The notes beneath the pieces were generated by a model. It had not been told where the DNA came from, did no database searches, and saw only the letters and a list, made by a program, of their open reading frames with translations. From the NCBI GenBank assembly GCA_020058975.1, contig JAGVDA010000081.1:1-35437 (forward strand): 35,437 bases of DNA, written 5' to 3'. The translations under genes and the position numbers were made by a program. Each line of letters opens with the position of its first letter. Position 1 is the first letter of the stretch. Shown here one piece after another: positions 8,164 through 16,365 of the stretch. Source of the stretch: Thermosynechococcus sp. WC_1 (GTDB lineage: Bacteria; Cyanobacteriota; Cyanobacteriia; Thermosynechococcales; Thermosynechococcaceae).

Positions 8164-8468
8164 ATAGACTTTCAAAACCTGCTTTATCAAGCCTCACTGT
8201 TCAAAGTGGCCTAATGACGACGCTTTCCGGAGCCATCTCCTTTGGGGTTCTGCTGTTTTCTGACCCATCAAACTATGAAAAGGCAGGGCAATGCCTCACT
8301 ATTTTTGGTCAAAACGAAACGGCTGATAACCTGCTGAAAATATCAGCAGTGCTTCCATTGTTTCTAGGTTTGTCTACGGTTGTAGGTCGGGTTCGGGCAG
8401 TGCGTCCGGTTTACACGCCAAAGGGTTTTCCAGGCCGAGATAAAGAGGTGCTACCGCCAAATGGCTGA
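8160..8468 (+). CDS. Small membrane protein with two predicted spans, holin candidate
   Basis: A 102-residue protein with two hydrophobic segments, LMTTLSGAISFGVLLFS (about 18-34) and a second near 58-78 (ISAVLPLFLGLSTVVG), then a polar tail with VYTPKGFPG. Size and topology fit a class II holin or an accessory membrane protein. The ATG overlaps the preceding stop and the end overlaps the small terminase start, so it belongs to the packaging operon. No endolysin lies beside it, which weakens the holin reading. Confidence 0.45.
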   Translation: MNRLSKPALSSLTVQSGLMTTLSGAISFGVLLFSDPSNYEKAGQCLTIFGQNETADNLLKISAVLPLFLGLSTVVGRVRAVRPVYTPKGFPGRDKEVLPPNG

Positions 8469-9042
8469 ACCCTTGCCGATAGGATCTGCGGCTGAGTTGA
8501 AGGCCGCTAAGCAGCAGCTAATGTCAATCAGCAGCTTTGCTCTGAAACTTGGCGGCGTGGTGGCTGATCGCACCATACGAGATTGGATAAGTAAAGGCAT
8601 CCTCTCCGAACCCGTAAAAGGCACTCGCGGCAAGGGCGATCACTGGGTCTGGGTTCAGGAGATTATTCAGTATTACCAGCGGCAGGCCAACCAGAGTGAG
8701 GATCAACTACGTGACTCCAAAATCAGGAGTGAGAACGCACGGGCGAAGAAAATGGAGATTCAGATTGCGGAATCTGAAGGGGAGCTGGTCAGGGCTGCTG
8801 ATGTGGTTGCAACGTGGTCAGCAGCGTTTAGCGTCTGTAAAGCTCGGTTTATGGGGCTGGCAGTTACGCTTACAGATGATCTTGTTGGAATTACAGATCA
8901 AGCGATCGCTAAGGAAATTATTCAAGATGCAATCCAAGAAATATTAGAAGAATTGGGAGACGGCGGCATTGTTAGCAGACCCAACCATGCTGATGAAGAC
9001 AGCAGCGACGGCGCTGAAGCCTCCGCCGAAACTGACAGCTAG
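8461..9042 (+). CDS. Terminase small subunit (Nu1-like)
   Basis: A 193-residue protein. The N-terminal third has a winged-helix layout (SISSFALKLGGVVADRTIRDWISKG), as in lambda Nu1, for recognising the packaging site. The middle contains LRDSKIRSENARAKKMEIQ, the charged helix characteristic of Nu1-type small terminases, then a helical region that would contact the large subunit. It lies directly before the GpA-like terminase. AGAGGT about 10 nt upstream serves as the ribosome site. Nu1/GpA pairs usually make cos ends, so cos packaging is likely. Confidence 0.8.
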   Translation: MAEPLPIGSAAELKAAKQQLMSISSFALKLGGVVADRTIRDWISKGILSEPVKGTRGKGDHWVWVQEIIQYYQRQANQSEDQLRDSKIRSENARAKKMEIQIAESEGELVRAADVVATWSAAFSVCKARFMGLAVTLTDDLVGITDQAIAKEIIQDAIQEILEELGDGGIVSRPNHADEDSSDGAEASAETDS

Positions 9043-10813
9043 CCAGTGGGCTGATCGGTACTATCGAACTCCTAGGGGCAAATTTAAGGTTTCCAAGGCT
9101 GAGTACCAGCGGGGCATTTTGGATGCAATGTCTGATCCAAGATGCCCCACCGTTGTTGTTCAAGCCTCTAGTCAGGTTGGTAAAACTGAAATTGAGCTGA
9201 TAACGATAAGTTACTTTTCCCATCAAGATCCATCGCTAATTTTGATGGTTTTGCCGACGGTTGACATGGCAAAAGATTGGTCAAAGGAAAGACTCTCTAA
9301 GGCCATCGAACTAACTCCAGAACTTAGAAAGATCTTTGCTCAAACAAAAGCTAGAGATAGTGATGCAACCATTCAAACCAAAGAATATCCAGGGGGGCAT
9401 CTTGCGTTAGTTGGGGCTAACTCTCCAGTGGGTCTTTCGAGTCGTCCTAGAAGAATTGTTTTAGGGGATGAGATTGACCGCTGGCCTGCATCGGCAGGGG
9501 CAGAAGGCGATCCTATGGATCTTGCCGCTAAGAGAACTAGAACGTTTTGGAATAGGAAACTAGGATGGGTTTCGACTCCAACAATTAAAGGCGCTTCTAG
9601 AACTGAGAAAGCTTACCTAGAAAGCGATCAGCGCAAATTTTATGTACCCTGCCCACACTGCAACACTCCGCAGGTGCTGAAGTGGGAGAATGTGAAATGG
9701 TCAGAATTTAACCTTGCGCCAAAGGATGCGGTTTACCAGTGTGAACACTGTAACGAGCTGATTGAATCCAGTCAAAAAGCACAGATGGTGCGCAAAGGCT
9801 ACTGGCAAGCTCATGCACCTTTCTACGGGGTGGCTGGGTTTCATATCTCAGAGCTGTACAGTCCGTGGTCTACATGGGGGGAGATGGCAGAAGGGTTTTT
9901 GAAGGCAAAAAACAATAAAGAAAGGCTCATGGTGTGGGTGAACACTTCACTCGGAGAAACCTTTGAAGATTACGAAGCTGAACAGCTTCAATGGGCGACC
10001 CTTTTAGCCCGTGCTGAACCCTATAAGCCGCTGACGGTACCGAGCAAAGGGTTATTGCTGACCGCAGGCGTAGATGTTCAGCAGGATAGGCTAGTTATCT
10101 CAATTAAGGCATGGGGTAGGCAGCAGGAAACTTGGTTAGTCTATTGGCAAGAGCTTTGGGGGAATCCTACGACTGATGAGGTGTGGAAACAATTAGATGA
10201 GATGCTGACCAGCAGTTACACCCACGAAAGCGGTGCTGAACTTAAAATAAGCCGTTGCTCAGTGGATAGTTCAGCTTTCACGCATGAGGTTTACGGGTAC
10301 GTGCGCACGCGCAGGCAGAAAGGGCTGGATGTGATCGCCATTAAGGGCAGCAGCACAGAGAATAAGCCCATCGTGAATAGACCGACTCAGCAGGATGTGA
10401 ACTACCGAGGGCAGACGATTAAGAATGGTGTACAGCTTTGGATTGTGGGGGTAGACACTGCTAAATACACAATCTCAGCACGGCTCCGACAAACCGAGCC
10501 AGGTGCAGGCTATTACCACACCCCTATCGGCACTGCTGAGCAATACTATAAGGAGCTGTGCGGGGAAAGACTGACGACACGCTTTAATCGTGGAATTCCT
10601 AAAAGGCAGTGGGAGAAGGTGCCAGGTGAGCGCAACGAAGCCTTTGACTGTGAGGTCTACGCCTATCATGCAGCCCTGACACTGGGTATTGATTCACCCC
10701 GTTGGAACTGGGATAAGATAGAGGCAAGCATTTTGCCGAAAGAGAAGGCGACGGCGGCGGCTGAAAAGGTTAAGAGTGAACCGAAGCAAGGGAATTGGGT
10801 AACAGGATGGTAA
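8969..10813 (+). CDS. Terminase large subunit (lambda GpA family)
   Basis: A 614-residue packaging motor and nuclease. Walker A-like ASSQVGKT lies at about 66-73 and Walker B IVLGDEIDRWP around 163-173. Two CxxC pairs (CPHC about 228, CEHC about 255) form the GpA zinc-binding insert. The C-terminal nuclease domain has TAGVDVQQDRL (Asp about 368) and a second acidic stretch CSVDSSAF. Length matches GpA proteins (about 600-640). The start is uncertain: TTG 8969 has GGGAGA nine bases upstream and gives a 74-nt overlap with the small subunit; ATG 8987 or 8993 are alternatives. The module order small terminase, large terminase, gpW-like, portal matches lambda. Confidence 0.93.
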   Translation: MLADPTMLMKTAATALKPPPKLTASQWADRYYRTPRGKFKVSKAEYQRGILDAMSDPRCPTVVVQASSQVGKTEIELITISYFSHQDPSLILMVLPTVDMAKDWSKERLSKAIELTPELRKIFAQTKARDSDATIQTKEYPGGHLALVGANSPVGLSSRPRRIVLGDEIDRWPASAGAEGDPMDLAAKRTRTFWNRKLGWVSTPTIKGASRTEKAYLESDQRKFYVPCPHCNTPQVLKWENVKWSEFNLAPKDAVYQCEHCNELIESSQKAQMVRKGYWQAHAPFYGVAGFHISELYSPWSTWGEMAEGFLKAKNNKERLMVWVNTSLGETFEDYEAEQLQWATLLARAEPYKPLTVPSKGLLLTAGVDVQQDRLVISIKAWGRQQETWLVYWQELWGNPTTDEVWKQLDEMLTSSYTHESGAELKISRCSVDSSAFTHEVYGYVRTRRQKGLDVIAIKGSSTENKPIVNRPTQQDVNYRGQTIKNGVQLWIVGVDTAKYTISARLRQTEPGAGYYHTPIGTAEQYYKELCGERLTTRFNRGIPKRQWEKVPGERNEAFDCEVYAYHAALTLGIDSPRWNWDKIEASILPKEKATAAAEKVKSEPKQGNWVTGW

Positions 10814-10817
10814 TTAA

Positions 10818-11330
10818 GTGACAACTCTTAACCTCCCAAAATCAGCAGTGATCGGCACCCAAATCTCATGGGTGACATTGGTTGATGGTTTTAGCAGTGC
10901 TGGCTACGATCTGATCTGGTTGTTTGGCATTGTCCCAACCATCCAGGCCACCGCTCAAACCCCACCGCAAACGGGCTGGACTACCACTGCTGATTTTGCT
11001 GATCAACCTTTAGGGTCTTGCGCGTACACGCTCACAGTCAAAAACAAAACGACCCTAGCCTTAACCGAAGTCGCTACGGGTACGCTTTTTCTTGAAACCC
11101 CAGAGTACAACACTCAACGCCTTACGGCTGAAGCGGCTGAAGCAGCAATTCTCAAAATCATGCAAAACGGAGGCAATCAGTCGATCAGCATCAAGGGGCG
11201 TTCCAGCAGTAAATACGGTCTTGCTGATTTACAGGGGCAAGCCTCACGTGCGCGTAGCCAGATGAACAGGCTTCTGAATGGGTCAGCAGGTAGTCAAGTG
11301 TTAGTGAGGTTTGACGGGGCAAGATTATAG
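10818..11330 (+). CDS. gpW-like head-tail connector protein with an N-terminal extension
   Basis: A 170-residue protein from GTG 10818. The C-terminal ~65 residues (AEAAILKIMQNGG, then IKGRSSSKYGLADLQGQ) match the pattern of gpW-type joining proteins: a helix, a short beta hairpin, then a helix beginning with a Leu-rich turn. Lambda gpW is about 68 residues, so residues 1-100, which look beta-rich (WVTLVDGFSSAGYDLIWLFG), are an added domain. Position between large terminase and portal is that of W in lambda. The extension could be a decoration or Ig-like domain. Confidence 0.65.
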   Translation: MTTLNLPKSAVIGTQISWVTLVDGFSSAGYDLIWLFGIVPTIQATAQTPPQTGWTTTADFADQPLGSCAYTLTVKNKTTLALTEVATGTLFLETPEYNTQRLTAEAAEAAILKIMQNGGNQSISIKGRSSSKYGLADLQGQASRARSQMNRLLNGSAGSQVLVRFDGARL

Positions 11331-11349
11331 GTTTAAGCGCTTAAAAGCT

Positions 11350-11366
11350 GTATCAGGCCATGCTAA
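11350..11366 (+). repeat. 17-bp boundary element, copy A (before the portal gene)
   Basis: GTATCAGGCCATGCTAA, differing from the consensus GTATCAGGCCATGCTGA at one base. It ends 4 nt before the portal ATG at 11371. Directly upstream is the perfect 14-bp palindrome TTTAAGCGCTTAAA (11332-11345). Apart from CAGG inside the element there is no Shine-Dalgarno sequence here. Confidence 0.85.
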
Positions 11367-11370
11367 CCAC

Positions 11371-13674
11371 ATGGCGAAACGCAAAAAATCACCTAAACCA
11401 CAGCAGCGCATCTACGCAGGCGCGATCCGCAGCCGCCTAAATAGCGATTGGATCGCAAGCTCGACCTCTGCTGATTCCGAAATCTGGTCAAGCCTGCGCA
11501 TCTTACGCGATCGCAGTCGATCACTATGCCGTGACAACGATTACGCCATTGGTGCTGTGAGAATCATCCTCAGCAATGTGCTGGGTGAGAGCGGCATCAA
11601 AATGCAAAGCAAGGTAAAGCTTCTCAGGGGTGATCGCCTAAACGATCCGCTAAATAAAACTATTGAGGAACTTTGGAAGCAATGGCAAAACCCTAAGTAT
11701 TGCGATGTGGGTGGGCGGTTGGCATGGCCTCAACTTGAACGGCTGGCACTGAAAAGCGTAATCGAGTCAGGTGAAGTCTTGATCCGCAAAGTGCCCTACA
11801 AATTTGCAGACTCTCCGGTGCCGTTTGCCCTACAGGTGATTGAAAGTGATCGGCTTGCTGATGACTACAGCCTAAGCCTGAAGCCTGCCAACGGAAACGT
11901 GGTCAAGATGGGCGTGGAACTTGACCAATGGGAGCGCCCGGTAGCCTATTGGGTCTATCCGTACCATCCAGGCGATCAACTGCTCTACAGCCAAGACAGA
12001 AACCGTTCGCAACCGATCCGAGTCCCTGCTGCTGAAATCATCCATCTTTACGTTTGCGATCGCCCTAGTCAGACGCGCGGGGTGCCCTGGTTTGCTGCTG
12101 CAATCAACCGCCTTCGACACATGGGCGGCTATGAAGAGGCCGAAATCATTAAAGCGCGTGCCCACGCCTGCGCGATGGGGTTTATTCAAACCCCTGACCC
12201 TGGTAGTTTTGGCGATGCCCAAGCCGATGGCAGTAAAAAACAACTAGGATTTGAGGCTGGAACCATTCACACGCTTGAGCCTGGTGAGGTTTTTCAAGGC
12301 TTTGCTCCAACATCACCAAACCAAGGACTAGACCCCTTTCTTCGATTTATGCTTCGTGGAGTATCCGCAGGGATAGGCGTACCCTCGGATGCTCTCTCAA
12401 TGGATTACTCACAAACCACTTACGGCGGTCAACGGGCTGCGATGCTCGACGCTCGGGACTATTGGGGTGTAGTTCAGCAATGGCTCTGGATGAGTTTTCA
12501 CCAGATTGTGTTTGAGGCATGGTTAGACGCTGCTGTAGTGAGCGGCGCTTTGTCTCTACCAGGCTATGAGGCTAATGAGCGCCAATATAATCACCCTGCA
12601 TGGATGCCACGCGGTTGGAGCTGGATTGATCCATCTAAAGATGTTGCGGCATCGGTGACGGCGATCACAAACGGACTCAGCACGTTAGGGCGTGAGCTGG
12701 CAGCGCAAGGGCTAGATTTTGAGGAGCTGGTACAAGATCGGCAGCGCGAAGTCGATCTGCTCAAAAAGGCTAAAATTTCGGTCGAGATTTATCCCGAAAC
12801 AATGCCAGAACCCCCCCCTGCTGATAATGGACAATCGGCAGAGGTGGCACAGCCTAAAGAAGGTCTAGCACCCGTTCGCAGCATTGCTGATGGTCTTACC
12901 CCTATTCGTCCGTGGGAAGGGTTAAGAGCAGCCAAAAAATGCAAGGCTAAGCCTTGCGGCAATACCTGTATTGCAAGCTCTAAAGCATGTTTGCAGGGGT
13001 TGAGTCCTGAGCAAAAGAAGTTAGCTCAGGCTGCTGGCAAGGCTATGCAGAGTGGGCAATCTGCAAACCCAGCAAAAGCAGAAGCTTCAAGCTCCGCACC
13101 TAAAGCTAATGACTCCGCACAAGAACCCCTTCCCATTGATCGGAAAAAACTAAGGAAAGTTTTGTCTGAAGAGCTTGCAGACTCAATCTATGATCGATTT
13201 AAGGGGATGCCAAAGCCTCCAGAAGATGAAGAATATGCGTCAGTTGTTCTTTACTCAAACAGCGCTTTTAGGAATTTAAACAAGCGATTAAGAGGGCAAG
13301 AATTAGAAAAAGATGGGCTGCAAGACAAAGAGTTAGATGTTATTTCTAACGGAATTGATTCAGCTTTAAAGCAAATGCCTAAGTACAATAAGCCTGTTTA
13401 TAGAGGCGCAAATATTGACCAATCAGTAATAGACTTGTACAAAGTTGGCGAAACAATTCAAGAAAAAGCCTATGTAAGTACATCCAAAGATAAGAAAGCT
13501 GCTTTTAGCGGAACAGCAAGATTTGTAATAACACCAAAATCAGGCGTAGATATTGAAGGCATATCATCTTTCAAAAACGAGAAAGAGGTCTTGATCCCTA
13601 AAGGGGCAAATTTTAAAGTTACTAAAAAAAGCAAAAGCGGACGGTCAACTATTATCTATTTAGAAGAGATATAA
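11371..13674 (+). CDS. Lambda-type portal protein fused to a C-terminal ADP-ribosyltransferase domain
   Basis: A 767-residue protein from ATG 11371; the frame stays open to TTG 11311, but that start would overlap the gpW-like gene and the leader element. Residues 1 to about 490 are a lambda gpB-family portal (GVPWFAAAINRLRHMGGYEEAEIIKA and the S...TYGGQRAAM-type signature), the ring through which DNA enters. A Pro-rich linker leads to a Cys-rich module (503-562) with CKAKPCGNTC, a Ser/Ala linker, and a domain (about 590-767) with the R-S-E pattern of mono-ADP-ribosyltransferases: Arg678 in VYRGA, Ser703-Thr-Ser705 in AYVSTS, and Glu737-Lys-Glu739. The ExE form is typical of arginine-targeting toxins. 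Portal-MuF or virion proteins fused to toxin domains are known; ART attached to the portal itself is unusual. Ordinary phage portals end near residue 530. Confidence 0.85.
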   Translation: MAKRKKSPKPQQRIYAGAIRSRLNSDWIASSTSADSEIWSSLRILRDRSRSLCRDNDYAIGAVRIILSNVLGESGIKMQSKVKLLRGDRLNDPLNKTIEELWKQWQNPKYCDVGGRLAWPQLERLALKSVIESGEVLIRKVPYKFADSPVPFALQVIESDRLADDYSLSLKPANGNVVKMGVELDQWERPVAYWVYPYHPGDQLLYSQDRNRSQPIRVPAAEIIHLYVCDRPSQTRGVPWFAAAINRLRHMGGYEEAEIIKARAHACAMGFIQTPDPGSFGDAQADGSKKQLGFEAGTIHTLEPGEVFQGFAPTSPNQGLDPFLRFMLRGVSAGIGVPSDALSMDYSQTTYGGQRAAMLDARDYWGVVQQWLWMSFHQIVFEAWLDAAVVSGALSLPGYEANERQYNHPAWMPRGWSWIDPSKDVAASVTAITNGLSTLGRELAAQGLDFEELVQDRQREVDLLKKAKISVEIYPETMPEPPPADNGQSAEVAQPKEGLAPVRSIADGLTPIRPWEGLRAAKKCKAKPCGNTCIASSKACLQGLSPEQKKLAQAAGKAMQSGQSANPAKAEASSSAPKANDSAQEPLPIDRKKLRKVLSEELADSIYDRFKGMPKPPEDEEYASVVLYSNSAFRNLNKRLRGQELEKDGLQDKELDVISNGIDSALKQMPKYNKPVYRGANIDQSVIDLYKVGETIQEKAYVSTSKDKKAAFSGTARFVITPKSGVDIEGISSFKNEKEVLIPKGANFKVTKKSKSGRSTIIYLEEI
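12877..13056 (+). repeat. 180-bp duplicated Cys-rich module, copy 1 (portal)
   Basis: The same 60-codon segment recurs at 13794-13973 in the next gene, in frame, with most positions identical. It encodes RSIAD, then IRPWEG, AAKKCKAKPCGNTCIA, SKACLQGLSP and QKKLAQ. Five cysteines in each copy are conserved. The duplication places one module before each C-terminal effector domain, which suggests a shared docking, processing or disulphide-stabilised delivery segment. Confidence 0.9.
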
Positions 13675-13676
13675 CC

Positions 13677-15149
13677 TTGAAGAAAGATATTATTGAAGAT
13701 GATGATTGGGGAACTGAATCTACTTCTCGGATTGAAGAGAAGCAGAACCAATTCCCTATTGGCAAGGTTTTTGTTCAGGCAGAAGATAATGCTCGCAGCA
13801 TTGCTGATGCTCTTGCCCCTATCCGTCCGTGGGAAGGGGCGAGAGCTGCGAAAAAATGTAAGGCTAAGCCTTGCGGGAATACCTGTATTGCAACGTCTAA
13901 GGCGTGTTTGCAAGGTTTGAGTCCTGCACAGAAGAAATTAGCTCAGTCTGCTGGTAAGGCTATGCAGGCGGGGAATGTAGGTGGATCTAGCACTCTTTCC
14001 GCTTCAAGCGCTGCAACCGCTCCCGCAGCGGCTCCCAATCCAACACCAACCCCACTCGCAGCCTTAAAGAAAACGGCAGAATCTCAAACAGTCACAGATT
14101 TAAAGGCTGCTATCGAATCTGGTGATTTTGATGCAATGGCGAAACATAGCGAAGTTCTTTACGCCGCTGGGCAGAAAAATGCTAAAGATTTAGGGATTAG
14201 TTTTGACGCAAATATCGGTGGGGGGAATGGTGGAACAGATTCATTAATGAACGTCTTACTGAAAGATGCTGGCTTCAATGAACCGCCTGAAAGCATTTCT
14301 AAGGCTGCAATGGCAGCGCTTGACCCTAAGAAAAATCTAATAATGTACAGGAACCCTAGTCAGACTAATTTTGATGCTAGGTTTGATCAATTCAAGAACG
14401 ATCCTGACTACACGTCAGGGCGGGGTATTTATTGTTCTGGTACTTATGTTGCGGCGGCTTGGACAGGCAGTGCAAGCAGTGACAAAATGGCTATTAAAGC
14501 AGCTTCAGGGTATGGGAACGGCACTATGAAGATGGCTTATGACAAATCCGATCTTAAAATGGCAAAAGGGACGGATTTAATGGATGAGCAAGCCCTATTT
14601 CAGGTTAATTTACAAGCTTATAGAGATAGTGAAATTGCCAAAATAAAAACAAATCAAGCTGATATTGATAGTAAATTAATAGAGTTTAATTCGGCAAAAG
14701 TTTCAACTCGAAAAGATTATTCTGTTTCCACGGGAAAAGGAATTATTGAATCATACGGGGTAAGCCTGAAAGACCCAATAACAGGCAAAAGAACAGATTT
14801 TGATAATTCAATCATTAAAGACACAGGCCGTCAAGGCACAGATCCTAAACCTTGGAGAGCAAAAGGTAGTCAAAAATCTTATGCAACAAGGCGTGAAGCT
14901 ATCAATGATCTAAAGAGTATTGAAGCAACGCGACAGGCGGTAACTGCCACCCCTGATTACAAAAAAGTGATGGGGCAGTATGAAAAAATAAAGGCAGTCG
15001 TGATAGGGGATGATAGCGGTGGCATGTCTGGCAGATTCGCTGTGCTGAAAGGTTACGATTTTGTCAGGCTAGATCATGCGTATGATCCGACCTATGGCCT
15101 TCTGTTGAACCGCAGTAAAATAAAGATACAAGATACCAAGTATAAATAA
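13677..15149 (+). CDS. Virion effector candidate: Cys-rich module plus ART-like C-terminal domain
   Basis: A 490-residue protein from TTG 13677, 2 nt after the portal stop. Residues about 40-99 repeat the portal's Cys-rich module; a Ser/Ala/Pro linker follows (about 100-125). The C-terminal region has features of toxin-type ADP-ribosyltransferases: MYRN with Arg225, GRGIYCSGTYVAAAW (about 254-268), a region GYGNGTMKMAYDKSDLKMAKGTDL-like in layout, and an ending KGYDFVRLDH...LLLNRSKIKI that resembles the closing strands of phage-encoded ART domains. The catalytic glutamate is not certain. It could be packaged with the portal and injected, as T4 Alt is. A different enzyme with a similar fold cannot be excluded. 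Confidence 0.6.
   Translation: MKKDIIEDDDWGTESTSRIEEKQNQFPIGKVFVQAEDNARSIADALAPIRPWEGARAAKKCKAKPCGNTCIATSKACLQGLSPAQKKLAQSAGKAMQAGNVGGSSTLSASSAATAPAAAPNPTPTPLAALKKTAESQTVTDLKAAIESGDFDAMAKHSEVLYAAGQKNAKDLGISFDANIGGGNGGTDSLMNVLLKDAGFNEPPESISKAAMAALDPKKNLIMYRNPSQTNFDARFDQFKNDPDYTSGRGIYCSGTYVAAAWTGSASSDKMAIKAASGYGNGTMKMAYDKSDLKMAKGTDLMDEQALFQVNLQAYRDSEIAKIKTNQADIDSKLIEFNSAKVSTRKDYSVSTGKGIIESYGVSLKDPITGKRTDFDNSIIKDTGRQGTDPKPWRAKGSQKSYATRREAINDLKSIEATRQAVTATPDYKKVMGQYEKIKAVVIGDDSGGMSGRFAVLKGYDFVRLDHAYDPTYGLLLNRSKIKIQDTKYK
13794..13973 (+). repeat. 180-bp duplicated Cys-rich module, copy 2
   Basis: Same length and frame as 12877-13056. Differences are mostly third-position and conservative, so the module is kept at the protein level after duplication. 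It is the second domain of the effector gene, preceded by about 39 unique residues rich in acidic amino acids. Confidence 0.9.
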
Positions 15150-15433
15150 TGAACGGAACGCTCAGCTCTAACCAATCTCGCTATTTAAGTGGCTTATTCA
15201 GCACCCCATTATTCAATGTAGAGGGGAATGAGTCATTAAAAGAGGCTGTGCTAGACGCTTATTTAGCGTCAGATTCGCCAGACAATGAGCCTGATAGCTT
15301 ACCTGAAGATATAAAACTGCTGGTAGAGTATGGATTCAGGACGGGGCAGACATTACAAAACTCAAAAATGGAAGACGCGATCTTAAATTTTGAGGAAATC
15401 GTAAAGCAGACTGAATCACCATTCCCCGTTTAA
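15149..15433 (+). CDS. Small acidic protein after the effectors; immunity or chaperone candidate
   Basis: A 94-residue protein, strongly acidic (many Asp/Glu, about six Lys/Arg), with no recognised family. Its ATG overlaps the effector stop by one base (TAATG), so the two are probably translated together. Small acidic proteins directly after polymorphic toxin genes are often immunity proteins, and the producing cell would need protection from two ADP-ribosyltransferases. A role as a chaperone or as a head component is also possible. The immunity idea is inference from position and charge. Confidence 0.45.
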   Translation: MNGTLSSNQSRYLSGLFSTPLFNVEGNESLKEAVLDAYLASDSPDNEPDSLPEDIKLLVEYGFRTGQTLQNSKMEDAILNFEEIVKQTESPFPV

Positions 15434-15461
15434 GTAGAAGTAGAAGAGATCGATACTGAAG

Positions 15462-15641
15462 ATGGCACTATCAACCCCTCAAACCCTGCTAACTCAGCTA
15501 ATTGAGTCCACAATTGAAGACCAGATCGACGCAATCGGGGAACCCACTGAGAAAGACGGCATTATCTCAGTCCAATTTCAGTACGGTGATCAGGTTTTTG
15601 ATGCTGAAATCGACCCAGAAGCAGGCACCCTGAAATACTGA
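15462..15641 (+). CDS. Small hypothetical protein (59 residues)
   Basis: ATG 15462 opens a 59-residue frame that ends on the base at which the next gene begins (TGATG). The N-terminal half is helical (LSTPQTLLTQLIESTIEDQI) and the C-terminal half looks like a short beta hairpin (IISVQFQYGDQVFDAEID). It is acidic. No family is recognised; its placement among small head-region genes suggests a minor virion part or assembly factor. No good Shine-Dalgarno sequence precedes it. Confidence 0.5.
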   Translation: MALSTPQTLLTQLIESTIEDQIDAIGEPTEKDGIISVQFQYGDQVFDAEIDPEAGTLKY

Positions 15642-15979
15642 TGCTGCACACAATCGCCTCTAATCAAGAACCTGCGCCGTGGCCTTGCAGTCTTCAGCAC
15701 GGGCAGCGTAGCAAAAATCGGCTAGTGTTTGACTCTTTGCCAACACTTTCTGGCTGGGAAATTAGGGCGGCGATATCGAACTTAGCGGGTGAAGCGATTC
15801 TTGCAGAAGCATCTGTATCAATCCAAGGTAAAGAAGCTGTAATAGAATTCACGCAGGCTCAAATCAAGTCGCTTACGCCAGGGCAATACCTTGCTGATGT
15901 GGCGGTACTAAGCCCTGATAATGACCCATGGGTGTTGCTAAGTGGAATCTGGTTAATTAAAGCGGGAGCGGTTCATTAA
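15641..15979 (+). CDS. Hypothetical beta-sandwich phage structural protein
   Basis: A 112-residue protein with alternating hydrophobic strands (WEIRAAISNLAGEAILAEAS, then AVIEFTQAQIKSLTPG and YLADVAVLSPDNDPWVLL), like the Ig-like or baseplate-upper-type N-terminal domains that phages use in head and tail decorations. It follows the 59-residue gene by an ATG/TGA overlap. The exact family is not identified, and the structural role is inferred from position. Confidence 0.5.
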   Translation: MLHTIASNQEPAPWPCSLQHGQRSKNRLVFDSLPTLSGWEIRAAISNLAGEAILAEASVSIQGKEAVIEFTQAQIKSLTPGQYLADVAVLSPDNDPWVLLSGIWLIKAGAVH

Positions 15980-15981
15980 TA

Positions 15982-16362
15982 ATGGCGATCACACATTCCA
16001 CCACGGCTAGAAATGCTCTGGCTAATGCAATTTTGGGACTTATTGACGGGGACGCAGGCGCGGGGAGAATTGAGATTTACACGGCGGCTAGGGCTACCCT
16101 TTTGGGCACCCTCACCCTATCCGACCCAGCCGGAACCGTAGCAACTGGCACCCTCACCTTTAGCGCGATCGCCCAAGATACCGCTGCGGATGCCACGGGG
16201 TCAGCCGCGCTATTTGATATTAAAGATAATTCAGGCGATCTAGTGCTGAGCGGAACGATCACTGCGACGGGTGGGGGTGGCGATTTAACGATGCCTTCGG
16301 TTTCGATCACCGCTGGGGAACCGATTCAGATTTCATCTCTCACTTACTCCGCGAGCGCGTAA
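15982..16362 (+). CDS. Phage structural protein, small beta-rich (decoration-like)
   Basis: A 126-residue protein rich in Thr, Ser, Ala and Gly: a helical start (AITHSTTARNALANAILGLIDG), then strands (IEIYTAARATLLGTLTL) and an ending ITAGEPIQISSLTYSASA. This layout, with 'HSTxxRNAxA' at the front and 'ISSLTY' at the end, recurs in hypothetical proteins near head genes of many tailed phages. It may be a head-associated or decoration protein. The next gene starts 3 nt after its stop. Confidence 0.55.
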   Translation: MAITHSTTARNALANAILGLIDGDAGAGRIEIYTAARATLLGTLTLSDPAGTVATGTLTFSAIAQDTAADATGSAALFDIKDNSGDLVLSGTITATGGGGDLTMPSVSITAGEPIQISSLTYSASA

Positions 16363-16365
16363 CCT

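Noticed and set aside
11311-11370. Portal start at TTG 11311.
   Set aside because: It would run through the palindrome and boundary element and overlap the gpW-like gene; ATG 11371 gives the usual Lys/Arg-rich portal start.
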